In this document: positions 8,838 through 17,126 of the stretch, piece by piece
Layout of the letters: each line of letters begins with the position of its first letter
How positions within the stretch are numbered: the stretch's first letter is position 1
NCBI GenBank assembly: GCA_040752855.1
Contig: JBFMHP010000012.1
Coordinates: forward strand, 1 to 64,000
Length of the DNA stretch: 64,000 nt
Origin: JBFMHP01 sp040752855
GTDB taxonomy: Bacteria > Pseudomonadota > Gammaproteobacteria > RBG-16-57-12
Reading direction: 5' to 3'
The notes under the pieces: model-generated
Told to the model about the DNA's origin: nothing
Database searches by the model: none
What the model saw: the letters and a program-made list of their open reading frames with translations, nothing else
Made by a program: the position numbers and the translations under genes

Positions 8838-9448
8838 GCAAGAAAAGTACTAATGTCGTGTGGCATCACGCCACCATTACGCGGGAAACACGCGAGCAAT
8901 TAAACCGCCACAAAAGCGTGATCTTGTGGTTCACTGGGCTTTCCGGGGCGGGTAAATCGACCCTGGCGCATGCAGTCGAATCCCGCTTGCATAACATGGG
9001 CTGCCGCACCTTCGTGCTCGATGGCGATAACGTGCGTCATGGCTTATGTTCCGATCTGGGATTCAGCGCGGAAGACCGTACCGAAAACATCCGCCGCGTG
9101 GGTGAGGCCGCCAAGCTGTTTCTGGAGGCGGGGGTGATCGTCTTGACCGCCTTCATCTCGCCCTTTCGCAAGGACCGCGAGCTGGTGCGCAGCCTGGTGC
9201 CACACGGCGATTTTCTGGAAATATACTGTGCCGCCTCGCTCGATGTATGCGAGCAGCGCGATGTAAAAGGCCTCTACAAGAAGGCGCGCGCGGGATTGAT
9301 CCCGGAGTTTACCGGTATATCCTCCCCTTATGAGGCGCCGGTGGATCCCGAGTTGACGGTCAATACCGGGGGGGCGGAGCTCGAGGCCTGCGTCGAACAG
9401 GTGATAGAGCTGTTGCGCGAGCGTGGGTTGATCGCCAAGACGGCGTGA
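8834..9448 (+). CDS. cysC: Adenylyl-sulfate (APS) kinase
   Basis: Phosphorylates APS to PAPS. The P-loop GLSGAGKSTLA is at about residues 35-45, followed by DGDNVRHGL, the lid/APS-contact region FISPFRKDRELVR, and KGLYKKARAG...FTGISSPYE. Its 204 residues match stand-alone CysC; there is no fused CysN or ATP sulfurylase. It overlaps metF by four bases. No cysDN, cysH or sulfotransferase is visible in the window. PAPS could feed sulfate assimilation or sulfation of a glycan or metabolite. The assimilatory role is the default, and the link to the neighbouring polysaccharide locus is only positional. Confidence 0.95.
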   Translation: MSKKSTNVVWHHATITRETREQLNRHKSVILWFTGLSGAGKSTLAHAVESRLHNMGCRTFVLDGDNVRHGLCSDLGFSAEDRTENIRRVGEAAKLFLEAGVIVLTAFISPFRKDRELVRSLVPHGDFLEIYCAASLDVCEQRDVKGLYKKARAGLIPEFTGISSPYEAPVDPELTVNTGGAELEACVEQVIELLRERGLIAKTA

Positions 9449-9570
9449 CGGGCGGCACGATCGAGCAAAAATACCGGTTATACATCTTCATCCTGACTTT
9501 CTCCATCGGGGCGAAGGTGGTTTAATGTGCTTGCGATGTATTAATAATTGTCTGACGGAAGGGTGCTGCC

Positions 9571-10854
9571 GTGGAAAAGAAAGTTGCGGTTGTGGGGTTG
9601 GGGTACGTCGGTCTGCCATTGGCGTTGGCCTTCGGACGAGTGATGCCGACGTTGGGTTTCGATATTTCGGATGCCAAGATCAAGGCTTACAAGGAGGGAT
9701 ATGATCCCACCGGGGAAATGGAGCCGGAAAAATTCAAGGCAGCCAAACAGATTTCCTATCACACCGATGCCAGTGTGCTCAAACAGGCGGATTTCCAGGT
9801 TGTGGCTGTGCCGACGCCGGTCGATGACGCCAAACAACCCGATCTGACGCCCGTGGTCAAGGCCAGTGAAACCGCCGGCCGCAACCTGAAGCGCGGCGCC
9901 ATCGTGATTTATGAATCGACGGTCTATCCGGGGGTGACTGAAGAGATTTGTGTGCCGATTCTCGAGCGGGAATCCGGTATGAAATGCGGTGTCGATTTTT
10001 TCGTGGGATATTCTCCGGAGCGTATCAATCCAGGGGACAAACTTCATACGCTAGAACGCATCGTCAAGGTGGTCGCCGGTCAGGATGAAAAGACGCTTGC
10101 GCAAGTCGCTTGGCTCTATGAGCAAGTCATCGAGGCCGGCGTGCATCGCGCCGCCACCATCAAAGTCGCCGAAGCGGCCAAGGTCATCGAGAACACCCAG
10201 CGTGACCTGAACATCGCGCTGATGAATGAACTCGCCATCATATTCGAAAAGCTTGGCATCGATACGCTCGACGTATTACAAGCAGCCGGCACCAAATGGA
10301 ACTTCCTGCCGTTCCGCCCCGGCCTGGTCGGCGGACACTGTATCGGTGTTGACCCGTACTACCTCACCCACAAGGCCACCATGCTCGGCTATCACCCGGA
10401 AGTCATCCTTGCGGGGCGCCGCATCAACGACAGCATGGGCAAATACGTCGCCGAACAGACCGTCAAGCGCTTGATCAAGAACGGGCGCAAGGTCAAAGGC
10501 GGCAATGTGCTGGTGATGGGGCTCACCTTCAAGGAAAACTGCCCGGACCTCCGCAATTCGCGTGTCATCGATGTCATCCGAGAGCTGGAGGATTATGGGC
10601 TGACCGTTCATGTATGGGATCCGGTCGCCGAGTCGCATGAGGCGGAAGAGGAGTACGGCGTCAAGCTGGCCGACATCGATCAGATCAACAGCATCGAAGC
10701 GATTGTCGCCGCCGTGGCGCACAAGGACATCGTCGACTTCGACCTGAAAAAACTCGTCAAGAAAACGGGTCAAGGCGCGCCGTTTATGGATGTGAAATCC
10801 GCCTTTGATCGAGAGGCGGTCAAGCAAGCAGGCTTTGACCTCTGGCGACTGTAA
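9571..10854 (+). CDS. UDP-N-acetylhexosamine 6-dehydrogenase (TviB/WbpO type)
   Basis: Oxidises UDP-GlcNAc or UDP-GalNAc at C6 to the uronic acid, using NAD twice. The start is a GTG preceded by GAAGGG. The Rossmann motif VGLGYVGLPLA is at residues 7-17. The catalytic Cys is in GGHCIGVDPYYL, and the C-terminal UDP-binding domain has TFKENCPDLRNSR. Its 427 residues are the normal length. The sequence is closest to the TviB/WbpO subgroup of UDP-glucose/GDP-mannose dehydrogenases; the exact hexosamine cannot be decided by eye. The uronate epimerase gene follows after 20 bases. Confidence 0.88.
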   Translation: MEKKVAVVGLGYVGLPLALAFGRVMPTLGFDISDAKIKAYKEGYDPTGEMEPEKFKAAKQISYHTDASVLKQADFQVVAVPTPVDDAKQPDLTPVVKASETAGRNLKRGAIVIYESTVYPGVTEEICVPILERESGMKCGVDFFVGYSPERINPGDKLHTLERIVKVVAGQDEKTLAQVAWLYEQVIEAGVHRAATIKVAEAAKVIENTQRDLNIALMNELAIIFEKLGIDTLDVLQAAGTKWNFLPFRPGLVGGHCIGVDPYYLTHKATMLGYHPEVILAGRRINDSMGKYVAEQTVKRLIKNGRKVKGGNVLVMGLTFKENCPDLRNSRVIDVIRELEDYGLTVHVWDPVAESHEAEEEYGVKLADIDQINSIEAIVAAVAHKDIVDFDLKKLVKKTGQGAPFMDVKSAFDREAVKQAGFDLWRL

Positions 10855-10874
10855 AATCAACAGGAAATCAAGCG

Positions 10875-11888
10875 GTGGCAGCCAAGATATTAGTGACTGG
10901 AGCAGCGGGATTCATTGGATTCCACTTGGCCAAACGATTGTTGGCGCGCGGTGACGTCGTGGTCGGCTTGGACAACTTGAACGATTACTACGACGTCAAT
11001 TTGAAAAGGGATCGCCTAAGCCAACTCGAAAAGCTGCCGGGATTCCGGGTTGCAAAACTCGATCTGGCCGATCGGGCCGGGATGGAGAAGCTCTTCAAGG
11101 AAGAAAAATTCGACAAGGTGGTGAATCTGGCCGCACAGGCCGGGGTGCGCTATTCGTTGATCAATCCGCATGCCTATGTGGAGAGCAATCTGGTGGGGTT
11201 CATGAACATCCTCGAGGGTTGCCGCCACAATGAAGTGAAGCATTTGGTCTACGCCTCGTCATCATCGGTTTACGGCGCCAACACCAAGATGCCCTTCTCG
11301 ATTCATCACAATGTCGATCATCCCGTCTCGCTTTACGCCGCCAGCAAAAAGGCCAATGAGCTGATGGCGCATACCTATTCGCATCTCTATGGTCTGCCGA
11401 CCACGGGATTGAGATTCTTCACGGTTTATGGTCCGTGGGGGCGGCCTGACATGGCGTTATTCCTGTTCACCAAGGCGATCTTGCAGAATAAACCCATCGA
11501 TGTATTCAACTACGGCAAGATGAAGCGCGATTTCACCTACATCGATGACATCATCGAAGGAGTGGTGCGCGTCACGGATAACGTCGCCCGAGCCAACCCC
11601 GCATGGTCAGGCGATGCGCCGGATGCCGGCACCAGCTACGCGCCATATCGGCTCTATAACATCGGCAACAACAATCCGGTCGAATTGCTCGATTTCATCG
11701 GCGCGATCGAAAAGGCCATCGGCAAAGAGGCTGTCAAAAACATGCTGCCAATCCAGCCAGGCGATGTCCCGGCGACCTACGCCGATGTCGATGATCTGAT
11801 GCAGGACGTCGGTTTCAAGCCCGCCACACCGATCGAACATGGCATTCAGCAATTCGTCGATTGGTACCGCGAATACTACAAGCTCTAA
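10875..11888 (+). CDS. NAD-dependent epimerase, UDP-glucuronate 4-epimerase (CapI) type
   Basis: Extended short-chain dehydrogenase probably interconverting UDP-glucuronate/galacturonate or the N-acetylated uronates made by the preceding enzyme. The start is GTG. It shows TGAAGFIGFHLA for NAD binding, GLDNLNDYYDVNLKRDRL, which is characteristic of the uronate-epimerase branch, SSSSVYG, and the catalytic YAASK (Tyr-x3-Lys). Its 337 residues are full length. The pairing with a 6-dehydrogenase supports a uronic acid in the glycan. A plain UDP-glucose 4-epimerase is less likely. Confidence 0.85.
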   Translation: MAAKILVTGAAGFIGFHLAKRLLARGDVVVGLDNLNDYYDVNLKRDRLSQLEKLPGFRVAKLDLADRAGMEKLFKEEKFDKVVNLAAQAGVRYSLINPHAYVESNLVGFMNILEGCRHNEVKHLVYASSSSVYGANTKMPFSIHHNVDHPVSLYAASKKANELMAHTYSHLYGLPTTGLRFFTVYGPWGRPDMALFLFTKAILQNKPIDVFNYGKMKRDFTYIDDIIEGVVRVTDNVARANPAWSGDAPDAGTSYAPYRLYNIGNNNPVELLDFIGAIEKAIGKEAVKNMLPIQPGDVPATYADVDDLMQDVGFKPATPIEHGIQQFVDWYREYYKL

Positions 11889-12123
11889 AATGCAGGAGCG
11901 ATCCTTATCAACCGGGTACCCAAAAAGATTTCGCGTAGGAGCTTGCCCTGCCGGTGATTAACCTCCATGCGTGAGCAGGGCCAGCTATAAAATTTGCCCG
12001 CTGGGTCAATATCACGTGAGGGTTGCCGTTTTGCAATATCACTAGCGAAGACAAAATGTAGGCCGGGATAAGCGCAGCGTTCCCGGCGCGACAGCACAAG
12101 GCATTAAGTCAGGCAGAGAAATC
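11889..12123. other. Intergenic gap with decayed repeats
   Basis: No gene is seen. The gap has a degenerate GTAGGAGCTTGCCCTGCC piece near 11935, resembling the GTAGGAGCGAGCC family found later, and an intact GTAGGCCGGGATAAGCGCAG repeat at 12058-12087 next to the rfbA leader. Confidence 0.6.
12058..12087 (+). repeat. GTAGGCCGGGATAAGCGCAG repeat, copy 1
   Basis: A 30-base unit ending GCGTTCCCGGC, with an internal inverted pair (GCCGGG and CCCGGC). Close copies lie at 15576, 46315-46386 (two), 57223 and 63153, all at gene ends or starts. Confidence 0.75.
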
Positions 12124-13002
12124 ATGAAAGGCATCATCCTCGCAGGCGGCTCCGGAACCCGCCTTTACCCGCTCACCCTGGCGGTGAGCAAGCAGCTCAT
12201 GCCGGTTTACGACAAGCCCATGATCTACTACCCGCTGAGCACCTTAATGCTCGCGGGTATTCAGGACATCCTCATCATCTCCACACCGGTTGATCTCCCG
12301 CGCTTCCGCGACTTATTGGGCGATGGCTCACAATGGGGCTTGTCGTTCAGTTACGCCGAGCAGCCCAAACCAGAAGGCCTGGCACAGGCCTTTTTGATTG
12401 GGGAAAAATTCGTTGGTAATGACCGCGTATCTCTAATCCTGGGCGATAACATCTATTACGGCCATGGCCTCGCCGACTCGCTCAAGCGCGCCGCCGAGCG
12501 CGAAAATGGAGGCACGGTGTTTGCCTACTACGTCAAGGATCCCGAGCGTTATGGCGTAGTGTCATTCGATAAGCAAGGCACCGTCACTGATATAGTGGAA
12601 AAGCCCAAGGTGCCGGCGTCGAATTACGCGGTAACGGGTCTGTATTTCTATGATAACGATGTCGTTGATATCGCCAAGAGTATAAAACCTTCCGCAAGAG
12701 GTGAGCTGGAGATCACTGATGTCAATCGAGCCTATCTCATGCGAGGCGATTTGCAGGTCGAATTGATGGGGCGTGGCATTGCCTGGCTGGATACTGGAAC
12801 GCATGCATCACTGCAAGACGCAGCGACATTTATCCGCGTCGTTGAGGAGCGTCAAGGATTGAAAGTTGCTTGCCCAGAAGAGATTGCCTATCGAATGAAA
12901 TACATTGACGCTGAACAGCTGCGCAGGCTGGCGGAACCGCTCAACAAGAGCGGCTATGGCGAATATTTGATGCGATTGCTCGAAGGAAAGATATTACAGT
13001 GA
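12124..13002 (+). CDS. rfbA: Glucose-1-phosphate thymidylyltransferase
   Basis: First step of dTDP-L-rhamnose synthesis: glucose-1-phosphate plus dTTP gives dTDP-glucose. The nucleotidyltransferase signature GGSGTRLYPLT is at residues 8-18, followed by KQLMPVYDKPMIYYPLS and LGDNIYYG (metal-binding Asp). At 292 residues it has the normal RmlA length. The ATG of rfbC overlaps its stop (rfbC begins at 12999), so the two are coupled. Confidence 0.97.
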   Translation: MKGIILAGGSGTRLYPLTLAVSKQLMPVYDKPMIYYPLSTLMLAGIQDILIISTPVDLPRFRDLLGDGSQWGLSFSYAEQPKPEGLAQAFLIGEKFVGNDRVSLILGDNIYYGHGLADSLKRAAERENGGTVFAYYVKDPERYGVVSFDKQGTVTDIVEKPKVPASNYAVTGLYFYDNDVVDIAKSIKPSARGELEITDVNRAYLMRGDLQVELMGRGIAWLDTGTHASLQDAATFIRVVEERQGLKVACPEEIAYRMKYIDAEQLRRLAEPLNKSGYGEYLMRLLEGKILQ

Positions 13003-13547
13003 AATTCATACCGACCTCGATTCCAGATTTAATTCTCATCGAGCCACAGGTTTTCGGCGACGAGCGCGGCTTTTTCATGGAAACATGGCATGCACAGAAA
13101 TTCGCAAAAGCCGGTATCAGTCAGAATTTTGTGCAAGACAACCACAGTAAATCCGAACAAGGAATTTTGCGGGGGTTGCACTATCAGATCAAACGGCCGC
13201 AAGGAAAACTGGTGCGCGTTGTGGCAGGTGAGGTCTACGATATCGCCGTTGATTTGAGAACGAGTTCGCCGACGTTCGGTAAATGGATTGGCGAGTATCT
13301 TTCGGCGGACAACAAACGCATGCTCTGGGTTCCGCCGGGATTTGCACACGGATTCTATGTGACTAGCGCATCGGCCGAGTTTGTCTACAAATGCACCGAT
13401 TTCTATGTCCCGGAACATGAGCGCTGTATTCGTTGGGATGATCCGGATCTCACCATTGACTGGCCGCTCGTCAATCAGCAAGCACCATTGCTGTCAAAAA
13501 AAGATGCCGAGGGAACTTCTTTTAAAGACGCCGAGCACTTCGATTAG
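12999..13547 (+). CDS. rfbC: dTDP-4-dehydrorhamnose 3,5-epimerase
   Basis: Third rhamnose-pathway step; a cupin-fold dimeric epimerase. The start is GTG, overlapping the end of rfbA. Signatures: DERGFFMETWH, QDNHSKSEQGILRGLHYQ containing the catalytic His, VPPGFAHGFYV and the Tyr in KCTDFYVPEHE. Its 182 residues are typical. Confidence 0.96.
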   Translation: MKFIPTSIPDLILIEPQVFGDERGFFMETWHAQKFAKAGISQNFVQDNHSKSEQGILRGLHYQIKRPQGKLVRVVAGEVYDIAVDLRTSSPTFGKWIGEYLSADNKRMLWVPPGFAHGFYVTSASAEFVYKCTDFYVPEHERCIRWDDPDLTIDWPLVNQQAPLLSKKDAEGTSFKDAEHFD

Positions 13548-13619
13548 GCAGTTGTCTTCCTGTCAATCCGGCTCATGCAGGGTTCCAAAGACGGCTGGCG
13601 ACAAAATAAATCTTTTTTG

Positions 13620-13650
13620 TTCCCTCTTCCTCAGGGAGAGGGTGAGGGCC
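13620..13650 (+). repeat. Palindromic CCCTC/GAGGG repeat (copy 2)
   Basis: TTCCCTCTTCCTCAGGGAGA followed by GGGTGAGGGCC is a short hairpin of the family also found at 6362, 14692, 46414, 46483 and 59503. It may act as a transcript-end structure after rfbC. Confidence 0.6.
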
Positions 13651-13661
13651 AATGAATGTCA

Positions 13662-13700
13662 CTCAATTATTGAGTGCTCAATAATTTGAGCAATTATTGA
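13662..13700 (+). promoter_or_regulatory. AT-rich palindrome cluster before rfbD
   Basis: CTCAATTATTGAG (13662-13674) is a perfect palindrome about its centre. TGCTCA-ATAATT-TGAGCA (13675-13692) is a second inverted pair, and CAATTATTGA recurs at 13691-13700. Three spaced copies of one half-site 23-60 bases before a start codon look like an operator. The cognate regulator is unknown; the MarR protein 1.2 kb downstream is one candidate. Confidence 0.4.
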
Positions 13701-13722
13701 AAACGCAAATACATAATACTGC

Positions 13723-14610
13723 ATGATGATCATGACTAATAAGGATCACAAAATCCTTCTGACTGGAGCCAACGGCCAACTCGGCTTTGAGTTGCAACGA
13801 ACAGCGCCAGCAGGCACTACAATAGTAGCCACGGATGTGGGTGAGTTGGATATCACGAACGCAGAAGCGGTAGAGATCTTGGCAGAACGCACCAAACCCA
13901 ACATGATCATCAATGCCGCCGCCTACACCGCCGTCGACAAGGCGGAGCAGGAGCAAGGCGAAGCCTATGCCATAAACGCCGAAGGGGCTGCCCATCTCGC
14001 AAGCGCCGCACATCGATACAACGCCCGCTTGGTCCACATCTCGACCGATTTTGTATTCGATGGCAAAAAATCCACACCCTACCTGCCCGCAGACACGCCC
14101 ATTCCATTGAGTGTCTATGGTGCGAGCAAGCTCAAAGGTGAACAGCGCGTTCGCGAGATCACCCAGGGCGATGCTCTGATTGTCCGAACCGCCTGGGTCT
14201 ATTCCAGTCACGGTGCCAACTTCGTCAAGACCATGTTGCGGCTGATGCGCGAGCGGGAGCAACTTGGTGTAGTGTCGGATCAAATCGGCTCGCCCACGTG
14301 GACCAAGGGATTGGCCAATGCAATTTGGGGTTTGGTAGCAAAATCAGATCTGAAAGGAGTGTATCATTGGACCGATGCAGGCGTTGCAAGTTGGTACGAT
14401 TTCGCCGTCGCGATACAGGAGGAGGCCCTGCAACTTGGATTGCTCGACAAGACCATCCCGATCCGGCCTATTCTTACAACGCAATATCCCACTCCGGCAA
14501 CTAGACCCGCGTACAGCGTGCTGGATAAGACAGCCACCTGGGCTGCGTTAGAAACCACGCCAATACATTGGCGCGAACAACTGCGACAGATGTTAATGGA
14601 GCTTTCTTGA
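13723..14610 (+). CDS. rfbD: dTDP-4-dehydrorhamnose reductase
   Basis: Last step of dTDP-L-rhamnose synthesis, an NAD(P)H-dependent short-chain reductase. It shows the dinucleotide motif TGANGQLGFEL, NAAAYTAVDKAEQE, the STDFVFDG segment with the catalytic Ser/Thr, and YGASK (Tyr-x3-Lys). Its 295 residues are normal. Three in-frame Met codons (13723, 13726, 13732) make the exact start uncertain by a few residues. It is separated from rfbC by 175 bases with a repeat and palindromes. Confidence 0.95.
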   Translation: MMIMTNKDHKILLTGANGQLGFELQRTAPAGTTIVATDVGELDITNAEAVEILAERTKPNMIINAAAYTAVDKAEQEQGEAYAINAEGAAHLASAAHRYNARLVHISTDFVFDGKKSTPYLPADTPIPLSVYGASKLKGEQRVREITQGDALIVRTAWVYSSHGANFVKTMLRLMREREQLGVVSDQIGSPTWTKGLANAIWGLVAKSDLKGVYHWTDAGVASWYDFAVAIQEEALQLGLLDKTIPIRPILTTQYPTPATRPAYSVLDKTATWAALETTPIHWREQLRQMLMELS

Positions 14611-14691
14611 TTCAGCTCTCCATAACAAGAAGAGGCGCGGGAACCTCTGATCAATTATTCACTCCGAAACAAAGCGAGAGAGTACAAACTG

Positions 14692-14736
14692 CCCCTCACC
14701 CCGTCCCACTTGATGGGGGAAGGTCGGGGTGGGGGA
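14692..14736 (+). repeat. Palindromic C-rich/G-rich repeat (copy 3)
   Basis: CCCCTCACCCCGTCCCACTT followed by GATGGGGGAAGGTCGGGGTG forms a long hairpin after rfbD. It is clearly related to the copy at 6362-6401. Confidence 0.65.
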
Positions 14737-14810
14737 GCCGCCAACCATCAAAACATGGTCATAATATCTGGCCTATGTCACATTATTCCAAACCACATCC
14801 CGCCAACCCC

Positions 14811-14839
14811 TTGACACTTCGGGTAATTCACCGTCTAAT
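14811..14839 (+). promoter_or_regulatory. Sigma-70 promoter for the MarR/MNT unit
   Basis: TTGACA at 14811-14816, a spacer of exactly 17 bases, then TCTAAT at 14834-14839. This is a perfect -35 and a five-of-six -10. Transcription would start near 14846, about 25 bases before the MarR ATG. It is among the clearest promoters in the window. Confidence 0.7.
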
Positions 14840-14841
14840 AC

Positions 14842-14858
14842 CGTTCACCTATTGAACG
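14842..14858 (+). promoter_or_regulatory. Palindrome at the predicted transcription start (operator candidate)
   Basis: CGTTCA-CCTAT-TGAACG has six-base perfect arms and lies over the expected +1 of the preceding promoter, just before the MarR gene. The placement fits autorepression by the encoded MarR-type regulator; this is inference from position. Confidence 0.5.
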
Positions 14859-14869
14859 ACATTGGCCGT

Positions 14870-15202
14870 ATGTCCAACGAAGAAGTTCACTACAAACTGC
14901 TCAAAGTGCTGCATGATGAACCGGATCTGAGCCAGCGCGAGCTGGCCAAACGCCTGGGTATCAGCGTAGGAAAAACCAATTACTGCCTCAAGGCACTGGC
15001 GGAAAAAGGCCTGATAAAAGCAGGTAACTTCAAAAACAATCCTGACAAACGCGCCTATGTCTACCTGCTCACCCCGCAAGGGGTAAAGGCCAAGGCCAAG
15101 GCTACAGTGGAGTTTCTCAAACGCAAGCAGACCGAGTACGAGGCCCTGAAACGAGAAATCAGCCAGCTCAAGCGCGAGGTGGCGGTGGTAGATGATTCGT
15201 AG
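14870..15202 (+). CDS. MarR-family EPS-associated transcriptional regulator
   Basis: A 110-residue winged-helix protein: LLKVLHDEPDLSQRELAKRL then GISVGKTNYCLKALAEKGLI is the helix-turn-helix, followed by a wing (KRAYVYLLTPQGVKAK) and a C-terminal coiled-coil-like helix. This matches the small MarR subgroup regularly found inside exopolysaccharide loci. The ATG at 14870 is preferred to the in-frame TTG at 14852, which lies within the palindrome. The start codon is about 25 bases after the predicted transcription start. The MNT gene follows after 11 bases. Confidence 0.85.
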   Translation: MSNEEVHYKLLKVLHDEPDLSQRELAKRLGISVGKTNYCLKALAEKGLIKAGNFKNNPDKRAYVYLLTPQGVKAKAKATVEFLKRKQTEYEALKREISQLKREVAVVDDS

Positions 15203-15213
15203 GGAACACCAGC

Positions 15214-15516
15214 ATGCGTCTCACAGTGGAACAACGCAATATTGTCCGCAAGACCGCCAGCGAGGTCTTTGGCGAAGACGTGGATGTATACCTGTTCGGA
15301 TCGAGAGTAGACGATACTGCTAAGGGTGGCGATGTCGACCTGTTGGTTGAATCAAATAAGCCGATACCGGACAGTCTTGCCAAGACACTAACAATGACTG
15401 CTCGTCTGCAACTTCGACTGGGCGATCAAAAGATTGACGTCGTAGCGCACGATCCACAAATGGATGTTGAGCCAATATATCAACATGCGAAAAATAGCGG
15501 AGTTCGAATCACATGA
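15214..15516 (+). CDS. MNT-type minimal nucleotidyltransferase (HEPN/MNT module)
   Basis: A 100-residue protein with the minimal nucleotidyltransferase signature YLFGSRVDDTAKGGDVDLLVE (GSR, then D-x-D) at about residues 26-45 and a third acidic position in QKIDVVAHD. In the MntA/HepT-type toxin-antitoxin modules, MNT proteins AMPylate or otherwise neutralise a HEPN RNase encoded next to them. The expected partner begins at the overlapping ATGA but is broken after about 20 codons. The gene may therefore be an orphan antitoxin. Confidence 0.82.
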   Translation: MRLTVEQRNIVRKTASEVFGEDVDVYLFGSRVDDTAKGGDVDLLVESNKPIPDSLAKTLTMTARLQLRLGDQKIDVVAHDPQMDVEPIYQHAKNSGVRIT

Positions 15517-15611
15517 GCGGGACGCGCCAGGCATTGTCTGAAAAATTGCGCCGTTCGCTTGAGGTCGCCAGCAATGTAGGCCGGGATAAGCAAAGCGTTC
15601 CCGGCATATAA
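15513..15611 (+). pseudogene. Truncated HEPN partner, cut by a dispersed repeat
   Basis: A reading frame starts at the ATGA overlap with the MNT gene and encodes MSGTRQALSEKLRRSLEVAS. It then runs directly into the GTAGGCCGGGATAAG repeat and stops after 32 codons. The helical start and position match those of HEPN-domain toxins that follow MNT genes. The remaining roughly 100 residues, including any R-x4-6-H catalytic motif, are absent. The HEPN assignment is inference from context because so little sequence is left. Confidence 0.55.
15576..15605 (+). repeat. GTAGGCCGGGATAAGCAAAG repeat, copy 2
   Basis: Same unit as 12058-12087 with GCAAAGCGTTCCCGGC at the end. It lies inside the broken HEPN-like frame. 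Confidence 0.75.
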
Positions 15612-15706
15612 CAAAAGAGATGCGCCGCCTTCTCCCGCAGGAAAGGAGGCGGTTGAGGGAAAATCTCCAAAACAAGCAACAAACAAGAAGCGAAACGAAT
15701 ACCAAC

Positions 15707-16822
<1,116 letters not shown>

Positions 16823-16840
16823 TGATCAGTTTGCAGCGTC

Positions 16841-17024
16841 TAGGCGGTGACTACCGGTATGCAGTAAATGCGGCAAAATAATGAATGAACTTGACTACGC
16901 ACCAAATGAATTCTGTGAGATTGGTAAACGCAAAACCGTTTCTTGGTTTCTCGAAAACCATGCCGGGTGGCAAGACGTTATGGATGGTGGCTATTTGGAA
17001 TGGATCGGGAGGAAGTATTCGTAA
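16841..17024 (+). pseudogene. 3' remnant of a second rfbB
   Basis: GGDYRYAVNAAK (16843-16878) matches GHDRRYAIDAEK of the intact rfbB just upstream. After a one-base frame shift at 16876-16883 the alignment continues as MNELDYAPNEFCEIGKRKTV, then SWFLENHAGWQDVMDGGYLE, ending WIGRKYS and a stop at 17022-17024. This parallels GRELGYRPRESFESGIRRTI and the rest of the RfbB C-terminus. Only about the last 60 codons remain. The divergence from the neighbouring copy shows it is not a simple recent duplication but a trace of a different allele, left where the AT-richer cassette begins. Confidence 0.85.
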
Positions 17025-17126
17025 GCAGAAATAACTAGTGAACAAGTATTACACTCAGGTCATAGCGATGCGTATGATATGTGGTGAATTATGAAGTTAA
17101 AGTAGAGCGATATCACCGAGGTCAAT

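Noticed and set aside
9571..10854. UDP-glucose 6-dehydrogenase (ugd)
   Set aside because: Overall sequence and the GGHCIGVDPYYL context match the N-acetylhexosamine (TviB/WbpO) branch better than Ugd.
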